A stretch of 64,000 nucleotides of DNA, from contig CALOCQ010000002.1 of the NCBI GenBank assembly GCA_942491885.1, positions 558,001-622,000 on the forward strand, given 5' to 3'. Source of the stretch: CALBPI01 sp942491885. Its GTDB lineage: Bacteria > Pseudomonadota > Gammaproteobacteria > Steroidobacterales > Woeseiaceae. How positions within the stretch are numbered: the stretch's first letter is position 1; every line of letters starts with the position of its first letter. Made by a program: the position numbers and the translations under genes. Below the pieces are notes generated by a model. It made no database searches. It worked only from the letters and a program-made list of their open reading frames with translations, and had not been told where the DNA came from. Positions 51,885-60,844 of this stretch are shown piece after piece.

Positions 51885-54113
51885 ATGGCCGGCAATATGA
51901 CAGGAATCTACCGGACCATCGGTGACTCGCTTACAGAGCGGCCACCGCTGGTGCTGATCGTCGATGACGAGGCAACCATCCGGCTGATGACGCGTCGATT
52001 CCTCGAGCACTCCGAGTTCATGGTGGTCGATGCGGCTTCGGGTGCGGCAGCGCAAAAACAAATCGAACGCATTCACCCGGATATCATCCTGTTGGATGTC
52101 GACATGCCCGGGATGAACGGCTTCGAACTCACCAAGTGGATCCGCAGCCGCCGGGAGACGCGGTTTACACCGATCGTAATGATCACTGGTCGCGAGGACC
52201 CGGACTCGGTGAATGCGGCTTATGAGGTCGGTGCAACCGATTTCATCGTCAAGCCGATATCATGGTCGATTCTCGCGCATCGGGTTCGCTACATTTTGCG
52301 TGGCTCACATACCCAAACAGCGTTGCGCGACTCGCACGCGCGCGTAAAGGCGATTGTTGAGGCGCTGCCTGATCGCCTGTATTCAATTGACGAAAACGGC
52401 CATGTCACGGGTGACAACGCATCGATGGCAAGTTTCGAGGTGCACTCGGGCTCGACGTCATCGATGCGCACCAGCGGCTGGTCAGCATTCGAGCATGCAT
52501 TTCGTCAGGAAGTGGAACGTTGCGCGTCAAAACATGTCGCGCAGATTTTGAACGTCGGTGAACCGGTGGAGACAGAAATAAGCCTGATTTCCGAAAACGG
52601 GCGCCTGCATCACTTTGAGATCCGTCTGGTCAAACAGACCGCGAAACTGGGCCTGGCCGTCGTACGTGATGTAACGACGCAGAAAGAAGCCGCCACCAAG
52701 ATTCACCAGCTGGCTTACTACGACGCTTTGACCGGGCTGCCTAATCGTCAATATTTCAGCACCGAACTTCGTGCCTGCATGCAATATGCGCGTGAAAACA
52801 ACTCTCAGTTCGCATTGCTCTATATCGATCTCGATCACTTCAAGCGCATCAACGATACGCTCGGACATACCGCCGGTGACGAGCTGCTCAAGATGGTGGC
52901 AGAGCGGCTCGAGCGCTGCCTGCGTGCCGAAGATGTATTGTCGCGGCACAACTCGCATGCTGCGGCTGACGGCCAGACGGGCAACGTCGCACGTCTTGGC
53001 GGGGATGAATTCACCCTCATCGTTCGCAATGCCGACGCTGTGGAGAACATAGAAAGCGTGGCGAACAGAATCATCGAGCGCATGAAGCTGCCGTTTGAGT
53101 TCTCCGGCCACGAGTTTGTCGTCACGCCCAGCATCGGCATCGCGATGTATCCCTCGGACGGCAACGATGAGGAAGCCCTGCTGAAGACGGCGGATGTGGC
53201 TATGTACCAGGCAAAACAGGCAGGGCGCTCGGGCTACTCTTTCTGCACTGAAACAACATCGGTCCGTTCGTTGGAACGACTCGACCTTGAACTTGACCTG
53301 CGCCGCGCGCTCGAAGCCAACCAGTTCGAACTGCACTATCAGCCGAAAGTCGAAGTCGGCAGCTGGCGTATTATCGGTGCGGAGGCATTACTGAGATGGC
53401 GCCATCCGGAGCGCGGCTATATTTCTCCGGCACGGATCATCCCGATTGCCGAGGATACCGGTCTCATCGTACCGATCGGTCGCTGGATTCTGCACGAGGC
53501 ATGCCGGCAGATGGCAGAGTGGTCAACGAAAGGGCTGCGCGCGATTCCGGTTTCGGTGAACCTGTCGAGTCAGCAATTCTGGCAGGACGATATCGCATCC
53601 GTCGTGGAAACTGTGCTCGGAACACACGACCTCGACGCCGGCCGGCTCGAGCTCGAACTGACCGAAGGGGTGTTGATGCGAGACGTCAAGCAGACGCGTG
53701 ACGCGCTGCAGACTTTGAAGCAAACAGGAATCGCACTGGCGGTCGACGACTTCGGCACAGGATATTCGTCGCTGGCCTACCTGCGCCAGTTCCCGCTCGA
53801 TGCACTGAAGATCGATCGCTCGTTCGTTGACGATCTGCCCGCCGAGGATGCCGCAGCTATTTGTAGCGCGATCATCAGCATGGCACGCAGCCTCAATTTG
53901 CGCGTCGTCGCCGAGGGTGTAGAAACGATGGAGCAGCTCAAATTCCTGACCGCGCATCATTGCGATGAAATCCAGGGCTACTACTTCAGTAAGCCGCTGG
54001 CGGCCGCGGCGTTCAGCGAATTACTGGAAGACGATCATGGGTTCGCCGACCTTGCGTTCGGCGCATCGGGTGATCAACGCTTGAGTGTTGCCGCCAACGC
54101 CTCAGCCACATAA
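51885..54113 (+). CDS. REC-PAS-GGDEF-EAL cyclic-di-GMP protein
   Basis: 742 residues. The receiver (about 20-135) has IVDDEAT, phospho-Asp in LLDVDMPGMNG and Lys in IVKPIS. A PAS-like segment follows (about 150-270). GGDEF has RLGGDEF, and EAL has AEALLRWRHPE, VDDFGTGYSSL and KIDRSFV; both look catalytically complete. No clear I-site. It starts right after the hybrid protein, so it is its probable output: phosphorylation may set cyclic-di-GMP. The 3' end overlaps the convergent aminotransferase by 40 bases. Confidence 0.92.
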   Translation: MAGNMTGIYRTIGDSLTERPPLVLIVDDEATIRLMTRRFLEHSEFMVVDAASGAAAQKQIERIHPDIILLDVDMPGMNGFELTKWIRSRRETRFTPIVMITGREDPDSVNAAYEVGATDFIVKPISWSILAHRVRYILRGSHTQTALRDSHARVKAIVEALPDRLYSIDENGHVTGDNASMASFEVHSGSTSSMRTSGWSAFEHAFRQEVERCASKHVAQILNVGEPVETEISLISENGRLHHFEIRLVKQTAKLGLAVVRDVTTQKEAATKIHQLAYYDALTGLPNRQYFSTELRACMQYARENNSQFALLYIDLDHFKRINDTLGHTAGDELLKMVAERLERCLRAEDVLSRHNSHAAADGQTGNVARLGGDEFTLIVRNADAVENIESVANRIIERMKLPFEFSGHEFVVTPSIGIAMYPSDGNDEEALLKTADVAMYQAKQAGRSGYSFCTETTSVRSLERLDLELDLRRALEANQFELHYQPKVEVGSWRIIGAEALLRWRHPERGYISPARIIPIAEDTGLIVPIGRWILHEACRQMAEWSTKGLRAIPVSVNLSSQQFWQDDIASVVETVLGTHDLDAGRLELELTEGVLMRDVKQTRDALQTLKQTGIALAVDDFGTGYSSLAYLRQFPLDALKIDRSFVDDLPAEDAAAICSAIISMARSLNLRVVAEGVETMEQLKFLTAHHCDEIQGYYFSKPLAAAAFSELLEDDHGFADLAFGASGDQRLSVAANASAT

Positions 54114-55267
54114 GGCAGCTTGGGCTTTGTGAGGCCGGCAACATTGATACGTCCCGAACCAACAATGTAGACGTGCCATTCTTCGCGCAGCGTATCGATC
54201 AGCGCCGGCTCAACGCCGAGCAATGAGAACATGCCGCGCTGATCCGCAATAAAGTCGAAACGATCAGCAAACCCGTGCGCCGACATCGCCGCAGAAAACG
54301 CACGACGCTGTTCGCACATACGCACACGCATTGATTCCAGCTCGTCCAGCCATTGCTGGCGCAATATATCCGAATCAAGAATCGTCGCAACAATACTTGC
54401 ACCATGATCCGGTGGCATAGAGATCATCGAGCGAACAATTTTCATCATGTGACTGCGCGTCGCCTGCGCGTCCTTCGCGCTGCGTGTCAGCACGCTCAGG
54501 GAGCCGGTCCGCTCGCGATACAGCCCGAAATTTTTGGAACAGGAAGAAACGGCAATCAGCTCCGGCAACTCGGATGCCATAAGACGCACGCCGGCGGCAT
54601 CGGCGTCGACACCTTGTGCAAACCCCTGGTAGGCCGTGTCAATCATCGGCAGCAGGTTCTTACGCCGACACAAGCTGGTAATGGCGCGCCATTGATCAGG
54701 GCTCAGATCGGCGCCCGTCGGGTTATGGCAGCAACCGTGCAGCAGCAATACGTCGCCATCCGGAATCGCGGCGATGTCTGCCAGCATTGCGGCTTCGTCG
54801 ATCTGGCCACTGGCCGGCTCGTAATAGGTATATTCGGCAATCTCCAGACCCGCCGATCCGAGCAACGGCCGGTGATTGGGCCACGTCGGCGTAGACACCC
54901 AAACCGTGCTGTGCGGGCGCAGGCTATTGACCAGCTCGGCCGCCACACGCAGCCCGCCCGACCCGCCGGCGCTCTGTACCGTCGTCACCCGGCCGTCTGC
55001 CACGGCGGCATGCTCAGCACCGAAAATGAGCTCGGTCATAGCGCGGTTGAAGGGCTCTGAGCCGGCGATGCCGACATAAGATTTCGTCGCCTGGTGGTCG
55101 AGTATCTGATGCTCGGCCGCCGTCACCGCGGCGAGCACCGGCGTTTGACCGTTTTCGTCCTGATAGACACCGACACCAAGATCTACCTTATTCGGTGCGC
55201 TATCTTCCCGGTAGGCGGCCATCAGGGCCAGAATCGGGTCACCGGGGAGCGGGTCAATTTCAAACAT
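54074..55267 (-). CDS. aromatic amino acid / aspartate aminotransferase
   Basis: A 397-residue PLP enzyme of aminotransferase class I (AspC/TyrB group). It begins MFEIDPLPGDPILALMAAYR; other features are LHGCCHNPTGADLS and the PLP Lys in SCSKNFGLYRERTG, plus an Arg near the C-terminus in GSGRINVAG. It moves amino groups between glutamate and aspartate or aromatic amino acids. Choice of substrate is not decided here. It has no evident tie to the flagellar genes. Confidence 0.9.
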   Translation of the reverse strand: MFEIDPLPGDPILALMAAYREDSAPNKVDLGVGVYQDENGQTPVLAAVTAAEHQILDHQATKSYVGIAGSEPFNRAMTELIFGAEHAAVADGRVTTVQSAGGSGGLRVAAELVNSLRPHSTVWVSTPTWPNHRPLLGSAGLEIAEYTYYEPASGQIDEAAMLADIAAIPDGDVLLLHGCCHNPTGADLSPDQWRAITSLCRRKNLLPMIDTAYQGFAQGVDADAAGVRLMASELPELIAVSSCSKNFGLYRERTGSLSVLTRSAKDAQATRSHMMKIVRSMISMPPDHGASIVATILDSDILRQQWLDELESMRVRMCEQRRAFSAAMSAHGFADRFDFIADQRGMFSLLGVEPALIDTLREEWHVYIVGSGRINVAGLTKPKLPYVAEALAATLKR

Positions 55268-55392
55268 AACGGTCGTTCCAGAAGCCAAGCCCGCATGTTA
55301 CCCCTAAACGGCGGCCCGCTAAACCAGGGCCTAATCAGCGCGCTAACCGCGCAACCACGACGCTTCGGGGAGAAACCCGCCCGGATGGCAAT

Positions 55393-55419
55393 TCAAGCTC
55401 GCCTCCCGCCTGTCGCTAA
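55393..55419 (+). promoter_or_regulatory. candidate sigma-28 promoter of the unknown gene
   Basis: TCAAGCTC, 11 bases, GTCGCTAA: identical in the -10 to the flgM promoter. The predicted start near 55426 leaves only about 12 bases before the ATG, including the AAGGAGG, which is short but workable. Confidence 0.55.
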
Positions 55420-55437
55420 CAACGCAAGGAGGCGGAC

Positions 55438-56208
55438 ATGTCGGATATCAACATCGCTGCCCTGCCGCAACGAACGGCACTCATCAATGCGATCGCTGCG
55501 GCATCGCGCAGCAGCGCGCTCAGTTTGCCGTCCGCAGCGCTGAACGGGGGCCCGGCGTTGTCGCGCCTGCCCCTGACCCATGAACAAGCGGCCCAGGTGT
55601 TGCGTCATGTCGTCGCCTCGCAACTGCCCGAACTGGTCCAGCACCAATCACCGCAGCATCAGCGCGGGCTGATAGGCGCCGCCACCATCGCAGCCATGGC
55701 AGACCAAACCGTCAATTCCACCGATTTGCTGCGCGTGCTTATCGGCGAAACAACATCGGCGCTTGCACGAGCGCTGCCTGCTGCCGGCAACCCGCTGGCC
55801 TTTGAATCGGCACGCGCCGCGCTTTGGCAGGCCCTGGTGCAACGCTTCGCCTCCAAACAACAACCCGTCAGCGATGACAGTTCAAGCGATCAGCGCACCG
55901 CCGTTGGTCGCGGTGCCCAGGACTGGGCGCCATTCGCGTGGATCGCCACGCCGGCGTCCGCACGCAACACCAAGCGACGGATAAATAAAAGACAACGCGG
56001 CGGCACAAACTCAACGGACCAAGACGACCACGTGGAGGGGCACGCCGCCGGCGAGTCACCAACGCGCGCCGAATTGCAGAACGACCCTGCGCTACTGGAT
56101 ATCATGGAATGGCTGCAGCGCCAATCGACAGACAATGATTACACCGCCATCGTCAGCGGCGACGAAAACGGCAGGCAGGCGGGTCGCTTGTTCGATGAAA
56201 ACGTGTGA
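55438..56208 (+). CDS. protein of unknown function, apparently sigma-28 controlled
   Basis: 256 residues, unrecognised. It starts at ATG after a strong AAGGAGG. The N-terminal ~140 residues are helical and Ala/Leu-rich (for example THEQAAQVLRHVVASQLPEL, STDLLRVLIGETTSALARAL). Residues ~145-220 are basic, Ser/Asn-rich and look disordered (NTKRRINKRQRGG). A short acidic C-terminus follows (LLDIMEWLQRQSTDN). No signal peptide or membrane helix. It is convergent with fnr. The promoter suggests a flagellar, chemotaxis or motility-linked role (inference only). Confidence 0.6.
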   Translation: MSDINIAALPQRTALINAIAAASRSSALSLPSAALNGGPALSRLPLTHEQAAQVLRHVVASQLPELVQHQSPQHQRGLIGAATIAAMADQTVNSTDLLRVLIGETTSALARALPAAGNPLAFESARAALWQALVQRFASKQQPVSDDSSSDQRTAVGRGAQDWAPFAWIATPASARNTKRRINKRQRGGTNSTDQDDHVEGHAAGESPTRAELQNDPALLDIMEWLQRQSTDNDYTAIVSGDENGRQAGRLFDENV

Positions 56209-56216
56209 TCGCCCGA

Positions 56217-56984
56217 TCAGCTGGATTCGAATACCGGCTCGGCTAGCGAGTGCAGCATCTCGCGGTTGAGAATCGTCACGCGTTTACGGCGCACAGCAAT
56301 CAATGCGCCGCTGCTCAGGCGCGTCAGGCATCGACTCACCGTTTCGGTGGCAAGCCCGAGATAGTTTGCGATGTCACTGCGCGACATCAGCAGTTCCAGC
56401 TCATCGCCACACGCGCCACGCAATTGCATACGCGCCGAAATATCGAGCAGGAACGCGGCTATTCGCTCATCGGCCGTGAAGTCGCCGCCGCGCCACTGCT
56501 GGCTGGCCAGCCGGCCGGAGAACAGACGGAAGAGCTGACTCTGGAGACTATTTGAACAGGCGGATAATTCCAGCAGCCGGTCGTAGTCGAGCTCGCACAA
56601 AGACGCACCACCCAGTGCAACAACATTCGCCCGAAAGCGCCTGTCCTGAACGGCATCAAGCCCGATCAGTTCACCGGCGAAATGAAAGCCCTGCACTTGT
56701 TCGCGCCCGTCACGGTCTGTGACAAAACTCTTGAAGCAGCCCTGGCGCACAGCGATCAGGTAATTGAACGGATCACCGCGCCGCACGACCATTGCGCTCG
56801 GCTTCACGGCATCACCGATCGTCAACAGACGATCCAGCTTCACCAGTGTTTTCTCGTCGGAACCGGCAGCGACACACAGATCCCCGACCACGCAGCCACT
56901 GCAGCGTTTTGCGTCGGGGACGGTCTGTGAATTCAGATTGTCTGCAGGCGGCCGATCGACCGACAGTTGTTGGTACTTTTCCAT
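56217..56984 (-). CDS. fnr: oxygen-responsive regulator Fnr/Anr
   Basis: A 255-residue CRP/FNR-family protein. The iron-sulphur Cys cluster CSGCVVGDLC is near residue 28, and the fourth Cys is in SLCELDY, as in FNR. The C-terminal helix-turn-helix reads SRSDIANYLGLATETVSRCL, with E and SR that read TTGAT half-sites. It should activate hemN and the cbb3 genes at low oxygen; a matching box lies at 58513-58526. It lies 69 bases downstream of hemN on the same strand. Confidence 0.93.
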   Translation of the reverse strand: MEKYQQLSVDRPPADNLNSQTVPDAKRCSGCVVGDLCVAAGSDEKTLVKLDRLLTIGDAVKPSAMVVRRGDPFNYLIAVRQGCFKSFVTDRDGREQVQGFHFAGELIGLDAVQDRRFRANVVALGGASLCELDYDRLLELSACSNSLQSQLFRLFSGRLASQQWRGGDFTADERIAAFLLDISARMQLRGACGDELELLMSRSDIANYLGLATETVSRCLTRLSSGALIAVRRKRVTILNREMLHSLAEPVFESS

Positions 56985-57053
56985 TGTTTCCTCGCGACAG
57001 GAAAGCGGGGAAATAATAGCAAGATGTCCGCACCGGTGCAGCGCTGAAAAACC

Positions 57054-58442
57054 TCAGACAATACGTGAACAAGCACTCAGGTCGGCACTTGAGCGATCGA
57101 AGCAGCCGGCGATACTACGCAAGAACACGATACCCATTGGTGTCACCTCAATGGCGCTCTCGCCGACACTGACCAGACCATCAGTTATGAGGGGTGCGAG
57201 CAGCCCCAGTTCGCGACTGAAGTAGTCGTCAAAATTGCACTTGAACTGACGCTCCCAAACGCGCTTGTCACATCGCGCATAACACATAATTGCCTGAATC
57301 ACCTCGGCGATGCGACGGTCATCGACACTACACTGGTAGCCTCTGGCGATCGCCATGCCGTTTTCGGCGATGGCAGCGGCATACGCTTTTTCGTTCTTTT
57401 CCACCTGAAAAAAGTCGTCACCAATGTGACTGATCGCACTCGCGCCGAAGCCCAGCGTTTCATTGCCGGCACCGCCGGCATAACCCTGAAAACAACGTTG
57501 CAGCTTGCCGGCCTTCTTGGCCTTGCCGAGATGACTGTCGGGCAACGCAAAGTGGTCCATGCCGATGTACTCGTACCCGGCCTGCTGCAGGCTCGCCACG
57601 CAATTACGGAAAATACGTATCCGATTGCTCGCATCCGGCAGGTCCGATTGGCGCAATAAGCGCTGGGCGGGAAACCGATCCGGTAAATGCGCATAGTTAA
57701 ACACCGACAAGGCATCCGGCATCAGCGTCAGGATTTTCTCGACAGTGGCCGCAAAGCGCTCCACCGTCTGGTGTGGCAGACCGTAGATCAGGTCAATCGA
57801 GACACTGCGAAAACCCGCCGCTCGCGCCGCAACTACCAGATCACGGATATCATCAAACGCATGCACGCGATTGATCGCGCGCTGCACGTCGGGATCCAGA
57901 TCCTGGACGCCGAAACTGACCCGGTTGAAACCCAGCTCAGCCAGACCGGCCAGCTCATCGGCGGCAATCGTGCGCGGATCAATCTCAATAGAGAAATCCC
58001 GGTCGGGCCCGTTGTCCAGCACAAAGTGGTCATCGATACACGACATCAACGCCGAACGCTGGCCCGCATTCAGATACGTCGGCGTGCCACCGCCGATATG
58101 CAGCTGCTCTACCACGCGATCGCTGTCCAGCAATGCGGATTTGGCCACAATCTCGCGATGCATCGCCGTCATGTAGTCCGACACCACGCCGGCGCTGCGC
58201 GTGACCTTCTTATGGCAGGCGCAGTAGTAGCAAAGCGTTCGGCAGAACGGGATGTGCAGGTAGAGCGCCAGCGGCGCCGGAATCAGCTGGTCGTTGCTGC
58301 GCGCGAGCGCCTCGAGAAACGCACCTTCGCGCACCGACTCATCAAACACCAATGCCGTCGGGTAAGACGTAAAGCGCGGTCCCGTGACGCCATAGCGTTC
58401 GATCAATGACAGTGGTGGGACCTGTATCGCAGTCTGCGCCAT
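57054..58442 (-). CDS. hemN: oxygen-independent coproporphyrinogen III oxidase HemN
   Basis: A 462-residue radical SAM enzyme of anaerobic heme synthesis. The SAM cluster motif is CRTLCYYCAC (CxxxCxxC); other features are RYGVTGPRFTSYPTA, LHIGGGTPTYLNAGQ and GFNRVSFGVQDLDP. It converts coproporphyrinogen III to protoporphyrinogen IX. AGGAG nine bases before the ATG at 58442 supports this start. It shares an upstream region with ccoN. Confidence 0.95.
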   Translation of the reverse strand: MAQTAIQVPPLSLIERYGVTGPRFTSYPTALVFDESVREGAFLEALARSNDQLIPAPLALYLHIPFCRTLCYYCACHKKVTRSAGVVSDYMTAMHREIVAKSALLDSDRVVEQLHIGGGTPTYLNAGQRSALMSCIDDHFVLDNGPDRDFSIEIDPRTIAADELAGLAELGFNRVSFGVQDLDPDVQRAINRVHAFDDIRDLVVAARAAGFRSVSIDLIYGLPHQTVERFAATVEKILTLMPDALSVFNYAHLPDRFPAQRLLRQSDLPDASNRIRIFRNCVASLQQAGYEYIGMDHFALPDSHLGKAKKAGKLQRCFQGYAGGAGNETLGFGASAISHIGDDFFQVEKNEKAYAAAIAENGMAIARGYQCSVDDRRIAEVIQAIMCYARCDKRVWERQFKCNFDDYFSRELGLLAPLITDGLVSVGESAIEVTPMGIVFLRSIAGCFDRSSADLSACSRIV

Positions 58443-58512
58443 TCGGTGGCACTCCTGAGCCTGGCTCTCTATTCGACACCGCAAGCCTAAGCCGATCCGC
58501 GCCGCCGCGTAA

Positions 58513-58526
58513 TTGACCTAGATCAT
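58513..58526. promoter_or_regulatory. Fnr/Anr box between hemN and ccoN
   Basis: TTGACCTAGATCAT fits TTGAT-N4-ATCAA with one difference in each half. It lies 71 bases upstream of the hemN start and 92 upstream of ccoN, so it could serve both. Confidence 0.75.
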
Positions 58527-58617
58527 TTTGGTCGTCAGGGCGCGCCGATATAGTCGCAACGTGATCGGGCGCTTTCCGCCACCTCCGTCATCCACCGGTC
58601 AACGGGACAACGAAAAC

Positions 58618-60033
58618 ATGGATAACTCTGCAACCTATAACGATACCGTGGTGCGCCAGTTCGCACTGGCAACGATCCTGTGGGGCGTCGTCGGCATGCT
58701 GGTCGGCGTCATTATCGCCGCCCAGCTGATCTGGCCCGCGCTCAGCTTCGACCTGCCGTTTCTGACCTACAGCCGCCTACGGCCCCTGCACACCAACGCG
58801 GTGATTTTTGCGTTCGGCGGCTCGGCGCTATTCGCGACCTCCTATTATGTCGTGCAACGCACCTGCCACGTGCGTCTGGCGTTCGACAAGCTGGCAAGCT
58901 TCACCTTCTGGGGCTGGCAAGTCGTTATTCTGCTCGCGGCGATCACACTGCCGCTGGGCATTACACAGGGCAAGGAATACGCGGAGCTGGAATGGCCGAT
59001 CGATCTGCTGATTGCCGTCGTCTGGGTCAGTTACGCGGTCATATTTCTGGTCACGATCGGCCGACGACGGGTCAAGCATATCTACGTTGCAAACTGGTTC
59101 TATGCGGCGTTCATTCTCACAGTCGCCGTGCTGCATATCTTCAATAACCTGTCGATACCGGTATCTCTGACCAAGTCCTACCCGATCTATACCGGCGTCG
59201 TCGATGCGATGATGCAGTGGTGGTATGGCCACAACGCGGTGGGCTTCTTCCTGACCGCGGGCTTCCTCGGCATGATGTATTACTTCGTGCCGAAGCAGGC
59301 CGAACGCCCGATCTACTCTTACCGCTTGTCGGTCGTACACTTCTGGGCGTTGATCGCGATCTACATGTGGGCCGGCCCGCATCACCTGCACTACACGTCA
59401 CTACCTGACTGGGCGCAGTCGCTGGGCATGGTGTTCTCACTGATCCTGCTGGCGCCGTCATGGGGCGGCATGATCAACGGCATTATGACGCTGTCCGGCG
59501 CCTGGCATAAGCTTCGCAACGACCCGATCCTGAAGTTCATGATCGTCGCACTATCGTTCTACGGCATGTCGACCTTCGAAGGCCCGATGATGTCGATCAA
59601 GACCGTCAACGCGCTTTCACATTACACGGACTGGACTATCGGCCATGTGCACTCCGGAGCGCTGGGCTGGGTCGCGATGATGACCATCGGCTCGCTGTAT
59701 TGCCTGATCCCGCGTTTGTACGGACTACAGTCCATGTACTCGACGCGACTGATTGATATTCACTTCTGGATGTCGACGATCGGTGTGGTGCTGTACGCCG
59801 CCTCGATGTGGGTATCCGGCATCGCACAGGGCCTGATGTGGCGCGCCTTCAACGACGACGGCACGCTGACCTATTCGTTCATCGAGTCGCTGAAGTTCAC
59901 CTACCCCTACTACGGTATTCGCCTGGCAGGTGGTCTGATCTTCTTCAGCGGCATGCTGCTAATGGTCTACAACGTCTATCGCACCGTGCCACGCAAGTCG
60001 CCGGATCCGATCGCCGTTGCCCAACCCGTTTGA
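58618..60033 (+). CDS. ccoN: cytochrome cbb3 oxidase subunit I (CcoN)
   Basis: A 471-residue heme-copper oxidase subunit with about 12 transmembrane helices. His ligands are seen in LRPLHTNAVIFAFGG, AGPHHLHYTSLPDW and WTIGHVHSGALGWVAMM. It holds low-spin heme b and the heme b3-CuB site that reduces oxygen at low concentration. The ATG at 58618 is chosen; the frame extends to 58528 without family sequence. It heads ccoNOQP. Confidence 0.96.
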   Translation: MDNSATYNDTVVRQFALATILWGVVGMLVGVIIAAQLIWPALSFDLPFLTYSRLRPLHTNAVIFAFGGSALFATSYYVVQRTCHVRLAFDKLASFTFWGWQVVILLAAITLPLGITQGKEYAELEWPIDLLIAVVWVSYAVIFLVTIGRRRVKHIYVANWFYAAFILTVAVLHIFNNLSIPVSLTKSYPIYTGVVDAMMQWWYGHNAVGFFLTAGFLGMMYYFVPKQAERPIYSYRLSVVHFWALIAIYMWAGPHHLHYTSLPDWAQSLGMVFSLILLAPSWGGMINGIMTLSGAWHKLRNDPILKFMIVALSFYGMSTFEGPMMSIKTVNALSHYTDWTIGHVHSGALGWVAMMTIGSLYCLIPRLYGLQSMYSTRLIDIHFWMSTIGVVLYAASMWVSGIAQGLMWRAFNDDGTLTYSFIESLKFTYPYYGIRLAGGLIFFSGMLLMVYNVYRTVPRKSPDPIAVAQPV

Positions 60034-60043
60034 GTGAATCGCT

Positions 60044-60652
60044 ATGCAACACGAAAAAATTGAAAAAAACATCAAGCTGATGAGCGTACTGATTATTGTG
60101 GTAATCAGTATCGGTGGGCTGGTCGAGATTTTGCCGTTGATGGCCAGCGGCGCCGGCACCAAGCCGATCGACGGCATCAAGCCCTACCCTGCGTTGCAGC
60201 TGGCCGGACGCGACATCTATGTGCGCGAAGGCTGCTACAACTGTCACTCGCAGCAGATACGCCCGTTCCGCTCGGAGACAGAACGTTACGGCCCGTATTC
60301 GGTGGCCGGTGAGTTCGTCTATGACCGCCCGTTCCAGTTCGGCTCCAAGCGCACTGGCCCGGATCTCGCGCGTGTTGGTGGCCGCTACAGCGATGAGTGG
60401 CACCGCATTCACCTGATGAAGCCGCAGGACCTTGTGCCTGAGTCCAACATGCCGGCCTATCCGTGGCTCAGTGATGCCACTGTCGACGGCGAGCTGGTTG
60501 CACACAAGATGCATATGCTGCGCAAGATCGGTGGTGACCCGTATACCGATGAGGACATTAGTGGTGCACCGGCAGCGGTGGACGGTAAGACCGAGATGGA
60601 GGCGCTGATCGCCTACCTGCAGGGACTGGGTCTTGCCCGGTCGGCACGCTAG
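60044..60652 (+). CDS. ccoO: cytochrome cbb3 oxidase subunit II (CcoO)
   Basis: A 202-residue membrane-anchored monoheme cytochrome c. An N-terminal helix (about 11-31) is followed by the heme motif EGCYNCHSQQIRPFRSE, and by KRTGPDLARVGGRYSDEWH, which matches CcoO. The distal Met is in ESNMPAYPWL. It passes electrons to CcoN. Confidence 0.96.
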   Translation: MQHEKIEKNIKLMSVLIIVVISIGGLVEILPLMASGAGTKPIDGIKPYPALQLAGRDIYVREGCYNCHSQQIRPFRSETERYGPYSVAGEFVYDRPFQFGSKRTGPDLARVGGRYSDEWHRIHLMKPQDLVPESNMPAYPWLSDATVDGELVAHKMHMLRKIGGDPYTDEDISGAPAAVDGKTEMEALIAYLQGLGLARSAR

Positions 60653-60661
60653 GAGCAGCGC

Positions 60662-60844
60662 ATGGATATCGGATTAATTCGCGGTCTGGTGACGCTGTTC
60701 GTGTTTTTGCTGTTTATCGGCATTGCGTTTTGGGCTTACAGCGCCAGACGCAAGCAGGACTTTGACAATGCCGCCAGCCTGCCGCTCACAGAAGACCGGC
60801 CTGTAGAGAATAAAAACGCGAGTCTGAACGGAGAACAATCGTGA
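60662..60844 (+). CDS. ccoQ: cbb3 oxidase small subunit CcoQ
   Basis: 60 residues with one transmembrane helix (about 8-26) followed by a polar tail (ARRKQDFDNAASLPL), the usual CcoQ pattern. It stabilises the oxidase. The stop overlaps the ccoP start (GTGA). Confidence 0.9.
   Translation: MDIGLIRGLVTLFVFLLFIGIAFWAYSARRKQDFDNAASLPLTEDRPVENKNASLNGEQS

Noticed and set aside
52527..53336. 269-residue minus-strand open frame
   Set aside because: Antisense to the GGDEF-EAL gene; a shadow frame produced by codon bias.
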